Shown here: one piece after another, positions 1-11,723 of the stretch | How the letters are laid out: the number at the start of each line of letters is the position of its first letter | Numbering within the stretch: the stretch's first letter is position 1 | From: Hymenopellis radicata | Taxonomy: Eukaryota; Basidiomycota; Agaricomycetes; Agaricales; Physalacriaceae | NCBI GenBank assembly: GCA_015501595.1 | Contig: JADNRX010000048.1 | Coordinates: forward strand, 62,001-126,000 | Length of the DNA stretch: 64,000 nucleotides | Direction: 5' to 3' | Notes under the pieces: generated by a model | Database searches by the model: none | What the model was told of the DNA's origin: nothing | The model's input: the letters and a program-made list of their open reading frames with translations, nothing else | Made by a program: the position numbers and the translations under genes

Positions 1-971
1 GATGCTGTAGGACATGAACGCAGGGTAGGGGTAGGCGGTACTGATTCTTGCGCCAGTGTAAAACTGGTATGCGTATGCGATGAGGAGCGCTATGTAGATG
101 ATGGCGTACATGGCAGCTGATTCGACGAGGATCTCGATGATACCGCGGTAGGTTCTGAGGCTCGCCCCGATGCCGCTGACACGCATGATGCGGACGAGAA
201 TGAGGATGGTGCATATGCTGTTTGTCGCCACGGTCATCAGGTAATAGACCAGCAGCCAGTTTGTTCGCGTAGCGCTATTGAAGCTGCCATCGGCAACGAT
301 GGAGACGATGGAGATGCAGCCACTGACTAGACGGGAAATATCAAGATCATTGACAAGCCTGTGGAGGAAGTGTACTTACTTGTCTCAGTGATCACGCAAA
401 GGCTGGGTATAACAACAACTTTTATATTCTCGCCGTACAATACCCAGCAGCGCCAAATCTAAACCAAGCTCAGGTCAGCGGTTCAGAGTTACTTGAACAC
501 CAGCGAATGTAGTACACACCACGATTACGTCTGCGACGAGCACGCTAAGAACATGAAGTAGGGTTACGACAAGCTCCCATGATGCATCACTGCCACGTTG
601 GAGGTAAAAGGTGAACTCCGTCTCCAGCGATGTCCCATGGTCAATGAAGAGTTGGTCAACGACTTTCCAGTCCATCCCCAAAATGACGGTATTGGCACAC
701 CATAAGAAGGCGATGACGCCGAAGAGGGTAATCTGTTTCCAATTGAGGCGGCTGCTCTCACTGGGCCCAGCTACACAAGAAGTTGGATCTGAGAAGAGGA
801 CATGGTCAAGGATGATTGAAGTCACCCACTTTGATAATATAACACAATGAAAAAGATGCAGGTGTGAATGCCATGGCAGAAGGCGAAGAGAATTGTTGCA
901 TGTAGGTTGCTGGACATGAGAGACTGAATGTCGGCTACGGTGTATCCGTAGTCCTCGAAAGTTGGTGACAT
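1..971 (-). CDS. Seven-helix-type agaricomycete membrane protein, 3' end beyond window
   Basis: The start is the ATG at 971, giving MSPTFEDYGYTVADIQ. A first intron begins near 852 and ends before 775. The second exon carries hydrophobic segments (KQITLFGVIAFLWCANTVIL and ELVVTLLHVLSVLVADVIVV). The next exon reads IWRCWVLYGENIKVVVIP, and the last visible exon (1 to about 330) reads TNWLLVYYLMTVATNSIC, then ILILVRIMRVSG and, after a charged stretch, YAIIYIALLIAYAYQFYTG. This alternation of hydrophobic segments, the WRCW motif after helix 3 and the TN..C..LI..R segment are typical of a large family of multi-pass membrane proteins of unknown function in mushrooms. The last exons lie outside the window. 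It probably sits in a cell membrane; no function is known. Confidence 0.85.
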
Positions 972-1489
972 GGTGGTTCAATTCGATTTGCTGGCTGTCT
1001 GCCTCTTTATATACAACACGATGAAACGTTCAAAGCAGTGGAAGGATGATGGAGCGTTGACTGACGGTGTTCACGGCGACGCCGTCCGCTTCATGAATCA
1101 ATGAGCTTCAAGGCGCATGTTACATGTACACAACGAACAGAGGGCAACGGTGACGCGGAACCACATTGCCATGTTTGGTCAAATCACAATGCAGTACATA
1201 GACTCAATTGCGCTAGTGTATAAGGGAGCTATATGCGCTCGTTCAGCATGACACGACGGAACAGAGATTCGGGATACCTGCGTGTTGTAACGTCGGGTGG
1301 GTGGGTTATCGACAACAGAGGGCCTATACAAAACCAACACAGAACAACCGACTAGCGCGTCCAGGCTGATGCGTGGTCGTGTCATACGACGGAAGACAGA
1401 CTATAGGCGCGTAGCACGAGCGCGTCCACAAAAGGATTCTAGAGAGTTACAACTGAGCATGGGTATAAGGGATGAGAGGAAATGAACGG
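972..1489. other. Intergenic, no gene seen
   Basis: About 500 bases between the start of the membrane-protein gene and an F-box relic. It is the likely promoter of the membrane protein. No coding segment with a recognisable motif or convincing intron borders was found. Confidence 0.5.
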
Positions 1490-1881
1490 GGGCATGACGG
1501 CGACCTACATTGCAGACTCTAACGTACACCATATTCGCCTACTACGCCGGTTCGCGGAACTCCGCGAAAGGATCGTTACTAGCCCTGCCAGCCTGTTTCC
1601 ACGTCCGCTTTGTCATGAACACATTTCGTAGGGCGTCATTCACGCGACAACGATAGAGGAGCTCAAAAGGCGTAAGATAGGCACCAATCTAGGCCTCCTT
1701 GAGCAAAGAAAACACGAAAAACGCAGGTAGATCCCACCTCCAATAGGACGTCAAAGGGTAAGTCAGTAACGGTCGCCGCGGGTAGGCAGCGTGCTTTGCG
1801 AGTCTTCCGGCCAGCTCTAGAATCATGGGACGCCTGATTTTCCTTGTTGGCCGCTATGACTTTCGGTCACGGTCGTACCAT
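1490..1881 (-). pseudogene. F-box gene relic 1
   Basis: On the minus strand the stretch TDLPFDVLLE is a clear F-box start. It is followed by a GTGGGA...CAAG intron-like gap and then ELLYRCRVNDALRNVFMTK, the usual continuation seen in the intact paralogues at 17203-19636 (LLNLGRVNRVLRGALMSK) and 45182-47620. A basic N-terminal run (GRKTRKARC) precedes the F-box as in those genes. The ATG at 1881, aligned to the start of relic 2 (16852), is followed after three codons by a stop, and the reading frame is not continuous. The part after the F-box decays at about 1490. A second relic with the same flanks lies at 16386-16852, so the two are duplicate copies that have both decayed. Confidence 0.7.
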
Positions 1882-2180
1882 GATGGTGGTTGACTGTCAA
1901 GAGCGATCGGGACCAACAGTCATAAACAAAACCTGTTGATAATGACACGTCCTGCATCCTGCGGCTTTCCATCGGCGTCTTACTCGCTGTTTAACGTGAA
2001 TTTGATAGTACAATCTGAGACTATTCACCGGTGCGGATCTCTATTTACGTTCTTCCATGGACTCAGATGCTCGCACTTTCCAAATCGACTCGCCGCCGCA
2101 CAACAAGGACTATTGTACATTGATAGTTCAGCTTTAGGATGCGCATCAAACCCGTATAATAGGGAGCCCTCCCTCTCAAA

Positions 2181-3910
2181 TCAATATGCCTCTTCAACAT
2201 GAGTGCCTCCAGTTCCTCGTCCACGAACCTGCGTCGCCACTGTGTAAGTATTGAACTAAAGAGCCAGATTTTAATACCTACCTCCCCCAGAACCGTATTT
2301 AACATATGGTGCGTCGAATCCAACATGTAGTGTGTGATATGGAGCATGTCGTGTGTTGCCCTCTGGCCTTCGCGAAGGTCGCTGACGCCCATTTTCAGAT
2401 CGGTGAGCAATTGTGTCACCGAGATGTCATTTCGGATCTTGAAGCTAAGTTGACGGCAAATAGTACACAGAGAAGCAAAGTGCATACTTGGAATGTAGTT
2501 CGGGCGTTATCGACTTGCGCGCGCAATGCCAGAACCTCCGCGTTGATTTTTCCACGTGAAATGACCTTTCTGAGCTTTGATAGCTCTATGACTTTTTTCT
2601 CGACCTCATTGATAGTTCTTTGATTGAATTCAGCCGTGTGCTCTGAAGTATGGATGAGGACTTACCCGAAAAGATCCCAGAGGTTCTTGAACTCCGAACT
2701 ACCTCTGGCAGTGGACGTGGCGGCAATTTGCTTGTGAACAATTGCAAGCGTGATGCAGGCAGTGTGTTCCGCGAGAGCCTTGCACTCGTCACGGGCAGCA
2801 CGAGCACCCTGTTGGGTATTTGGCGGTTAGTATCGACTGTTGAGCGTGTAATGTGACAATTTACGTGCCTGTGTGGTTAGAATGATCTTACGAAGAACCC
2901 CACAGGCGCCTTCGAGAATTCCTCCAAAAACTGGAACCATTTTTGCTACACTCTCCGCCACGTCGAGACACATAGTGATGTTATCGATACTGGTGGGGCC
3001 AAATACCGATGGTGAGGAGTCTGAAGAATCGGAGGGATAGCCGATGCGGCGACGCTCAGAGACTGCTTCATTGCGGGCTTTCATCTCCTTGAAGCACGGT
3101 AGGACAATCCGCATGACTTCCGATAGATCCTCCAGAGGTTTGTCCCGTGAATAATCGTGGTACACCATCCTTCCCTCAAACAAACTTGAGGTGAGTGAGA
3201 GGTGGGACATCCCTTGGCTAGGCCACGAGAGTTTATGGATATGCCACCAGTCGTTGTCAGTCCAAGGTCTGCCGGTCGACATGATGCCGACGAGCAAGAA
3301 CCCAAGCGGCCAGTAATAGTTAGTAAGTGCCTTGTACTAATTAAACCACATGAGCATCCAGTGCGATGAATACTTATTACTGACCTTTGCCTGAGGCATG
3401 GACGTCTTCCATTCTATAAGCATTGTATGCCACGCTTTCACTGCGGCTCCACCTCTGGTCTCAGTGAGTACTGCCACAGCATCTAGTGCCACCTCTTGCA
3501 TTCTCAGCCCCGTGACAAGGTATTGATCATACTCGTCGTCCGGAATCCATCCTTGATCCTGCATCGCCCCATTAGTATCGATCAGATCTTGCACGTCGCT
3601 GCAGCATCACTGTGAGCAATGCAATTATATGCTACTATTGTTAAGGCGCGCACCTTAGCGGCACGAGCGCCCATCGATCCGGACCTATGAGTTCATATAT
3701 ATCAGGCTGCTCGTCCGGGAGTGTAGCATTGTCGTCTCCATCTGAATACTCATCCCCCATGTCCTCCACCCTCGCGTCCTCGTCGTCTTCCTCCGATGAA
3801 ACGAAGGACCGGCAGCTCTCGTAGTCGGATTCAGCAAAGTCGTCACCAGAGTCTGATAGTATAACCTGGTGGGATGCCGGAGTAGGAGAGTGGCCATCCA
3901 TGAAGGACAT
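2181..3910 (-). CDS. Paralogue A: acidic N-terminus plus MLKL/HeLo-like helical domain
   Basis: Seven exons fit by comparison with the two paralogues: 3910-3654, 3598-3385, 3336-2869, 2808-2666, 2617-2488, 2437-2282, 2228-2181. The N-terminal ~85 residues are rich in Asp, Glu and Ser (ESCRSFVSSEEDDEDARVED). The middle has a conserved WxxEGR...W segment. The C-terminal half reads VAESVAKMVPVFGGILEGAC, then ARAARDECKALAEHTACITL, then a basic amphipathic stretch (SKLRKVISRGKINAEVLALR). This order and spacing resemble the four-helix domain of MLKL/HeLo-like cell-death proteins common in basidiomycetes; that is an inference from pattern. The third intron (2868-2809) uses a GC donor. The last exon (VRGRGTGGTHVEEAY) is in frame only if the 53-nt intron 2281-2229 is removed; unspliced, the frame runs on to 2063. 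Confidence 0.7.
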
Positions 3911-4109
3911 GTATACGTGGGGACTCGGAGATGAAGGTAAAAGGCAAATCAGGCAACAATGTTAGGGAGCGGCGCCTAGCATATTACTCAGGCCATCAGC
4001 GTCAATACGACGGGATGTTTTTGACCGGTGCAGAAAAGTGACATGTAGAATGTTTTAATAATCAATGTCGTCGGTAGGTAAAACATCCCGACCATATTGA
4101 CTTCCGCGA

Positions 4110-4510
4110 TCCCATCATGCCACGCGAATGATCAGAAACTTTACTTTACTTCGTTTTCGTATCCCATGGAGGACAGTCGATCCAAGATTCTGTACAACGA
4201 TTTCGACACCTCCCGCCGCCGCTTTCCTGCGGCTTTCAATTCTGCCTCTCGGTCCGAGACGTACGCTCATCCAGCCAGTCTTCGCAGAGTTCCGCATGCT
4301 GTAGAGCCCTGTTCAGCCAACAATTGCGCATGGAGGGCAGTACAAACCGTGATCACTGTTTTCCGGGCTTGCAGCTTTTCTTGCGGAACGCGTCAGTCAA
4401 TCCTTTGGGAAGCTAACGAAATTCATTCTCCATATCTTCGTATTGGGTCAGGCGAACATAGGTGTCGTGAACTTGCTGCCTTTGATACACTGAGGAAAGG
4501 CCAAAGACAT
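4110..4510 (-). pseudogene. F-box family middle fragment (relic)
   Basis: On the minus strand three short segments match, in order, the middle exons of the intact F-box gene at 45182-47620. They are LTQYEDMENEFR, then LNRALQHAELCEDWLDERT, then KAAGKRRREVSKSLYRILDR followed by LSSMGYENEV. The corresponding parts of the intact gene are the MSDYDAIEAEL, HAGVCEKWQNRC and KRNRKQA/RDRLCQLGYTAEL segments. In-frame stops interrupt each piece and neither the F-box end nor the C-terminal domain is found nearby. The match is weak, so this is read as a decayed fragment of the same family with moderate confidence. Confidence 0.45.
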
Positions 4511-7500
4511 ATTATATTGCAGTAGCAAAAGACGAACCCAATTGGTTTGAAGGAATCAGTTTAAGAACTCCCTTAACGTTTGGTCAATCAGCGACAAGAC
4601 TGCGTTCCGTCTATCGCCCCCGTAAAGCCTGATGCAGACTCGACATGTGAGAGTGGAGGTCGACGATACTGCGGTCAAGTCAGCAGAGTAGAACGAAGTG
4701 ACACGAAAGGACGCACCCCGGTGATACCCATGCCCTTCGACGTCCAGCTCGTCGCCGTATGCACCAGCGTCGACGGTTCCGATAGCCTCGATGATGACAA
4801 GTTTCGGTTCTGCATCGCACCCAGTCCACAATGTCGCGTTTTCCAACGGCGTAGGCACAAATCGGTCAGTTCCAGTCCTTGGCTATCGTTTCCTCGACGC
4901 GTAAAGGCAGTGCGACAGCATGACCGGGCCGTCCTGCCCAAGGCGATACAAAACGATGAAAGACAGGCAGTAGCAGCGCGGACACTTTCGAAGACGATCC
5001 ATGATGTCCACGGTCAATGGCAATAGCGATACCTGTCCATAGATGGGCAGGCTGATAATCCAGTTTGCGCATCAACGTCGTCGTCGTCGGCGGCGGCGGC
5101 GGCGCTGGCGTCTCCAACGTTGATGGCTGGCTTGCTGAGGAACGACGATGCATGATGGACGAAAGGAAAGTAGTTTCGGACTTAAAGCGTGGGGATTATT
5201 GCCTCTTCGGGCTGCCCCGTTTTCTCGGCTTGAAATGCCGGAGGGTTGCAAGTCGAATCACACTGGCTGGCAGAACTATGCTGTGTGGCAAAAGTTTTTT
5301 TCTGAACAAATACATGCTCCCGTGGTGCAGTTCGAGGCCGCTCGTTAACACGATTCGATACATAGAGATACGACTGTAGACAAGATGATATCGAGAGTGG
5401 GCATCTACACAGGGGGAATGTACTTTCCAGGTGGTCGGAAAACGTGCCAATGGGACATCTTAAAGATCTGTATCTAGACGGAGTCAAGGCAACGCGATAG
5501 AAGTGGTGTGAAATTGCGCACAGAAGAATCTGCCCCGGACCTGGATTCGACCTGTAGGCAAAGGTCAGATGCTCCCCCTTCTTTTCTTTCGCTTGTACCA
5601 TCACGGTGGCCGTCACCGTCAACGCTCGAAGGACGGAAATTTTGTGGTATGCTCACCTCAGTCATCTCCAGCCCGGTCGTCTGCTGAAGATTCATCGTCT
5701 CAGCATGTTTGTGTAGTTAAACGTTCGTGCAAGATGAGCAAGTACCGCTGCGTTTTGGCGTTGTTCTGAGGCGCCAGAGTTCGACGTTGTCTTGTCCGGG
5801 AAGCACGTTATGCCCAGGACTCCGCTCTCCAGCTGATGATTACTATAGTCTCCGAGCTCCCGACTCGAAGGGACGACATCGACAAGCTAAGCACAAGCAA
5901 CGTCTAGACAATGCGTATGTTGACTACTTGACAGCTAAGGCTACTTTGGGTGTTCAATTGGTCGAGATCCGGGTTAAGAGTGACTTGTACGCCAGACAAG
6001 GTGCGTAACGTCGTTCAAGCGGCACTCTCCAGAAATATAACAGTACCAGGAGTTGTATCCATCCCATCAGTCGAAAAGTGGGGTTAGAATGGGCCAAAGA
6101 CATAAGACGCCACAGCACAGAAAACGAGAGGGTGCGTGTTAAACGCCTGCACGGCTGACTTGTCGTACAGGTCTCGGAAGTTATCGTTTACGCACCCAGA
6201 TATCGGTCAAGACGGCTGAGTAGAGTCGCACAACTTGTCGAAGAACCGTAGTTGGATTTCCAAGGGAGAGGAATGACAAGAGAGTATTGACACGGTACGT
6301 CGTGTCATACTCGGCAGCAGTAAAAGGAACTAATCTAGCCAGTAGACGTGAGAAGAAGCCGAACATCAACAGGAGACGGGTCGAATTGCAGAGGAGCCGT
6401 GGCGCGACATGATGGGAAGAGGAAGAGATGATGTCGATCATGTCAATCATGTTCAACCAAATGCGGCAACTTGACACTTACTTCTTACCGTCACCTCCTT
6501 CATCCTCGATTCTGATTCTTCGTGTCAGCGACGCGCCTGCGCCTGCGGTGCCTACAGAATCAACAACGACTCGACTTTCCAACCAGCCGGGACGCGAACA
6601 ACGGACTCTCGCAAATTAGCAAAGCGTGAATGGCCAGGTGAAAAGTGCGTCTTTGTTTTCCTTTTTTTCGTCTTTCCGGGGCTCATTTCTGCTATAGGTT
6701 CATTTGAATATGTACCCACTTTGCGTGAGTCTCGCCACATCCACAGTGTTGAGATTGACATTGACCAAGAAGATAGCCAATTCACGCTGTGCTGGCTTTG
6801 CCATCGCCTGGACAAGCGGTCTGCGTCGAGAGAAACGGTTTCGTTACCACGGCGACCGATTTCAATCTAGTACAGGAGTGGCTATCCCCGCCGGACTGGT
6901 TTTTCGTCCAGGCCATTGAATGGTGCGCATTTGGCGTCATTTTGATGTATGAATTCTGACAGGTTGTCCTTAGATCACATCTGTTCATCCATTAAATGTC
7001 GTATGTTCTGTTTCGTATCCCGCTGCATTCTGCTGCTCGCGGACTGGCTTTTCTTGCAGGCCAAAAGGTGCACATTCCGGTTCATTTGGACGTTCGCATT
7101 CTGGCCCGTCTCGTTAGATTTAATCTGCTTTGCCGTCGAACAGGGTACGTGTCGCTTCGTATTCCGCCGCATTTTGTCCTCATCGCTTTCCAATAGGTGA
7201 GGGGGCTTCGCCGGAAGTTTCTGCACGCTCAAACGACTCAAGGAGCACCGTGACGACCTAAGAGTCCGCTGCTTCGTGTGACTGCAGCGTGTACCGCCCT
7301 TGCCGGTCCGCCCTTCTTTCAACAAAAACGGTGCGAATCTTCGCTTCAAATCTCTTGTTCAATTCTAACCAGTTTCATTCGGTGCTCCGCCTTACCACCA
7401 GCATATCTTGGGAGAATTCGATTCAGACGTCGAATCATCGCCGTTGACGGTGATGTGGATCTTGGAGCATTCGGGTTTACGAACGGACTGGGCCGTTCAC

Positions 7501-8289
7501 GCGGCGGACTTCGCGGACTTCGCTAGGTGTCTTGTGCGTTCTGGCTGAATTTTCGTGCTGATTCATTCAGCCAGCGCCATGTGATTGCGTTCAACGAACT
7601 GAACAGTAGTGTTTGCACCGCTGTGTTCGTCCCGCCAGCCCTTGCTGCTGGGATATCGCCATCCGTACGCTAATCGACGCCACACTTCGACTTGGGTTTC
7701 GACACTGACGCTGACGATAGTCGTCAACGGATGGCACGTTTATTTGCTGTTTGGCTCCAGCAACAACTGCCCTCACGTTCTACCATCGCCGAGCACCCTT
7801 CACATTTCGACGTGGACCCATACTAGGCCATCCTGTCTTCGGCTAGCGGATTCCGCTGATGGCGATTTGTATCTGATGGAGGGGGGTCTTACCGACACTT
7901 TGGGCTCATGGGCCCCATGTCAGGCTGCAGCGGGATGAGTAGCGGGAAGGCGGGAGGACGGTAGATGGGCCCTATACTTGTCCATGGCTGAATGGCTTCG
8001 GTGACGCTCAAGGTCGGTATGAAGTATGAGCGGCGTTCGTTGGATTCTGGGGCTTTGGTGAGTTTCTGAAGCTTGGCGGGTTCGACTCGTACCAACACCC
8101 TTCTTCAAGACGTCGTGGGATCAAGTCGGGAGCTCCATGACAGCGTGTACCTTATATATTCCTTTCCTCTTAACTCCACATGCCGAGGTGTATCTTCTGC
8201 CACGAAGAAATGTAGATGACATATTGCTTGCTCAAATCCTTAGTACACTACAGACCAGTGGATCAACGCCGATATGAAAGAGGAGCCCT
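4511..8289. other. Gene-poor stretch, decayed sequence
   Basis: No gene could be recognised. A few open stretches have protein-like composition but no identifiable family: minus 6181-6477 (contains LVPFTAAEYDTTYRVNTLLS), plus 5727-6008 (contains AKHKQRLDNAYVDYLTAKA) and minus 4556-4858 (contains PKLVIIEAIGTVDAGAYGDE). None has clear partner exons. The region probably holds decayed gene pieces; nothing here should be counted as a gene without expression data. Confidence 0.4.
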
Positions 8290-9879
8290 TCAAGCGCGCC
8301 CTCCTTGGCAGTCTGCCTCCGCGACACATGCGTCTCCGGTTCTATGTCCTCGAAACTGCATCATGACTGTGTGGGTATCGACCAGAAGCGTCTGCAGCAT
8401 GTTGTGTGTAGCCTTTTGGCCCTCGTAGATATCCTCAACACGTGAGGCGAGGCGTGTCTGCATGATCTTCAGGTCAGTTAGTAATTGCGTTGTGGAGATA
8501 TCACTTCGAATCTAAAGATCATTAGCAGGGGTACACATCAAAGATGTAACAAGCACACATTGAACGCGATCCGTGCATTGTCCACTCGGGAACGTAGCTC
8601 CATAACCTCGGTGGTGATTCGTCCGCGTGAGGCCAAGTACCTCAGCCACCCGAGCTTTGAGAGACTCTGGACTCTGAAATCCACAATCTTAATGGTTCTG
8701 TGATTGAAGTGAGTTAGCGTTGCCAAACAATCACGTAGGAGATGTGTCGACGTACTCGCGAAGATCACAAATTCTGTTAATATCAGCACCACTGAGTGTA
8801 GACGCGGGTCCAATCTTGTTTAAGATGGCAAGTGTGATGGAGGCTGTGTGCTCTGCGAGAGCACGGCATTCGTCGCGAGCGCTTCGAGCGTTCTAGAAAG
8901 AAATCAGTCCGACGCCACCATGTGCACTACAGAGAAGTACTCACCTCTGCAGCCTGGACAGTCTTCCGCAGGATCCCACATGCACCCTCAAGCACATTAC
9001 CAAACACCGGAACAAGTTTTGCGACACTCTCCGCAATGTCGAGGCATGTCACGAGGTTTGCCATGTTTGTTGGTCCAAAAATCGATGCTGAATCAGAGGA
9101 ACCGGGGGAGTAGCCCAAATTCCGACGCTTGGACAGCGCGTCGATGCGAGCATTCATCTCCCGGAAGTACGGGAGGGCAATCCGCAAGACTTCTGCAAGA
9201 TCCTTCCAAGGTCTGTTCGGTGACAAATCAAGCAGAAGCCTTCCCTCAAAGAAACTGGAGGTCCAGGAGAAGTGGCACATTTCTTGACTGGGAATGTAGA
9301 GTACATGGTGATCCCACCACTGGGAGGTATTGGACCAAGCTCCTTTGCTGGACATGACGAGGATGAGGATGAGCTGAAGTGTGCAAACATAGGTGATGTT
9401 CTACAAATCAGACTAAGTACATAAGCCACCCAATGTGATATATACTCACCAAGTCATGTACATGAAGCCACTGCATGCCTGCAGGTCCACCTACAATCTC
9501 AGCAAGTACAGCTATTGCGTCCAGGCTCCTCTCTCCAACTTCCCTCAGTACGTCAAACCGTTGGTAAAGCTCAATTTCCGAAATCCATTCACAATCTTGA
9601 ACGTCGCTAAGCATCATTGTGAGAGGTTCCTACCATGACGCGAATGCCGGTGACATGCCTTGCCTGGATGGGCACCCATTTATGATCATTGGCGCGATAA
9701 ATCTCAAGCTTCTCATCCACATCATCCTCCGCCGTGCGCGTCCCGTCTTTATCTGAAATGTAGGACCCGCAACTCTGGTTGTCGGATTCGGCATCTTCAT
9801 CAGGGGATTCATCGCCAGATACGTCCGGAGTCGTAGAGCGGTCATCCGTGGAGGAGCTGTCGTGGACAGAGGCGGGCAT
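8290..9879 (-). CDS. Paralogue B: acidic N-terminus plus MLKL/HeLo-like helical domain
   Basis: Six exons: 9879-9659, 9606-9450, 9400-8945, 8892-8756, 8697-8559, 8511-8290. The start MPASVHDSSST aligns with paralogue C. The N-terminus is acidic (DESPDEDAESDNQSCGSYIS). Exon 3 begins with a hydrophobic run (TYVCTLQLILILVM) that might be a membrane segment, absent in this form from A and C. The C-terminal half has LDIAESVAKLVPVFGNVLEG, ARSARDECRALAEHTASITL and a basic helix (LGWLRYLASRGRITTEV), the pattern that resembles MLKL/HeLo-like four-helix domains. The first intron (9658-9607) begins with GC (AAG/GCATGT) where paralogue A has GT. The upstream 100 bases are conserved with paralogue C, so the promoter was duplicated too. 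Function is unknown; a role in regulated cell death or allorecognition is only suggested by the domain resemblance. Confidence 0.72.
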
Positions 9880-11723
9880 GATGAGAGTAAGAGGCAGCAA
9901 AGGAATGCTGTTGATGCAACACACACGTTAATGATTCCTGTGCTCGGACCGGCACAGGATTCTTTGTATGTTGGAATCCCGTTCAAGACGAAGCCGGAGT
10001 GTGCAAGGCTCCGGAACAGCAGAGCACAGCCTTCGTAATGCTGGCGTGAACCGCAGAAGCGATGCAATTGAAAACATAGACAGCGTTTCTGACATTGCAT
10101 TATCAGTGTATGTTTGTTTTACGGCATACTACACCGCTGTAGAGCGTGGATGTGCGTTATAGCGCTGCGCCTCACTGAAAGACGCCTCGTCGAAAAAAAA
10201 GTGTTAAAATTGGACAGGGTGATGCTGGTCATACAACCTCGCTATTGAAATGGTTGCCCAACAAACGAGTCGTCAGTTGTCCTCCGCAAACCCTAGATAG
10301 TGAACTACGCAGTCATACATCAGTCATGAAATCAAAACTAATGACAAGCAAAACAAAGGCCCAATATTATAGTAGTCCCGTAGAACAGACTGCATCCAAG
10401 AATGAAAGCAACAAAGAAAAACGGATAGAGCGTGTGCTAGAACATCGTTACAGCCCCTCTCGTTCCTCTCCTCATCGCCCACGTCCATCGCCTCCTCCGA
10501 ACCCGACGCCGAGCCCGGGTGCGTGATAAGCGTACTAGGGCCACCTACTGGCGCCTCGACGTCCATCGCCTGCTCCTCCATGTCTGCCTCTGCCTCCTCG
10601 TCCCGTATCCCTTCTAGATCAATCTCCGTCCTGCTGCGACGCCGACCCGCAGAACCGTCACCCTCAACCTCGGTCTGCGTCTTGCTCACGGTCTTCCTGA
10701 CGTCGCTTCTCCTTTGCTGTCTTTAAAGGCACAGCGGGCTGGGAGGCCTCGTCGTCTGCGTCGGAGTCTAGAGCTTCTTCCGCTAGTGGAATGAGTGCTC
10801 TAGGATGGACTGTCATAGGAGGCTCATTCGCGACAACGAGCATGGCCATGGTGGTGGGCGGACGAAAACCTAAAGCCGCGGCGCCAGTCACTTGGAGCCG
10901 GGCCAAGCCGGTTTCCACGGTCAAGCCGAATTACGGCTTGGCTTGGCTTCCCAATGGCTCGGCCCCAAAAAGCCGTCACCGAAGCCGCGCCATTGCAAAC
11001 ACTAGCCGCGCGCTCGTGTCCGGCTTCAGATGCCGTTGAGTCTAAGCTGAACTCGGACCCTGCACTGAACTCGACTGCCTCGCTGGGACGCTTTTCTCAT
11101 TGACGACGGAGCCTTTTCTTGGTCCTCTAAACAGCAGCACCTAGCCGCGCTCTCAACAACCGAGGCCGAACATCGCACTCACCATGTGGACGCGTCAATT
11201 TATTTCGGTACTGTTCACACCACTCGTCGATCCCATTCCCATCTACGACGACAAGCAGTCCACGCTTGCTCTCGCCCACGCGGAACTTGGTCAATTTCAC
11301 GCGCGAACGAAACACATCGACATCCGGTATCACTTTATTAATATTCGGTACGCAATAAAACGTCGACATGTAGGACATGCTCACCGACTCGCTCACGAAA
11401 GCCCTTCCCAGCGCGCAGGCAAAAGTTTTCGCCCAAAGTCTCGGACTTATTCCCGCTTGAGGGGCGTACTAAGTCTGTACTTATCTGTAGGCACCACGTT
11501 TCCCCTCCATCCGAATCATCCCTCACACTGCTCTTCGATGAACAGTTAATCACATTTGTTCATCTCGTTGATACATCTGGTATGATTGGATTGCTTCCAT
11601 GTTTCTACTACTAACATTTGGTAGTTGTACGGACATGCATTCGGTGTATATACCGTACATCCATGCAATGGTACACTGTGCTTTACCTCCTCATCGTCTG
11701 AAACGATACCTTTCATACCCTCC
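9880..11723. other. Intergenic with two acidic open frames and an AAGCCG-rich patch
   Basis: On minus, 10664-10924 (ends KTAKEKRRQEDREQDADRG) and 10324-10689 (DLEGIRDEEAEADMEEQAMD) are acidic/charged open frames that overlap by 26 bases in different frames. They could be exons of one decayed gene, but no intron border joins them. The patch 10860-10995 is dense in AAGCCG and GGCTTGG repeats. No known family was recognised. Confidence 0.35.

Noticed and set aside
4556..5153. Minus-strand open frames with Pro-run and LVIIEAIGTVDAG segments as a gene
   Set aside because: No intron border joins the pieces, no known motif, and the N-terminal frame is low-complexity from a GCC/CGT repeat.
9607..9658. 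A 27-nt GT-AG intron (GTAGGAACC...CTTAG) at intron 1 of paralogues B and C
   Set aside because: Too short for a fungal intron and it leaves the wrong phase; the GC donor 25 bases upstream gives the right phase and matches the position in A.
10324..10924. A two-exon acidic protein gene
   Set aside because: The two frames overlap without a splice site and the N-terminal part runs into the AAGCCG repeat; kept only as a note.
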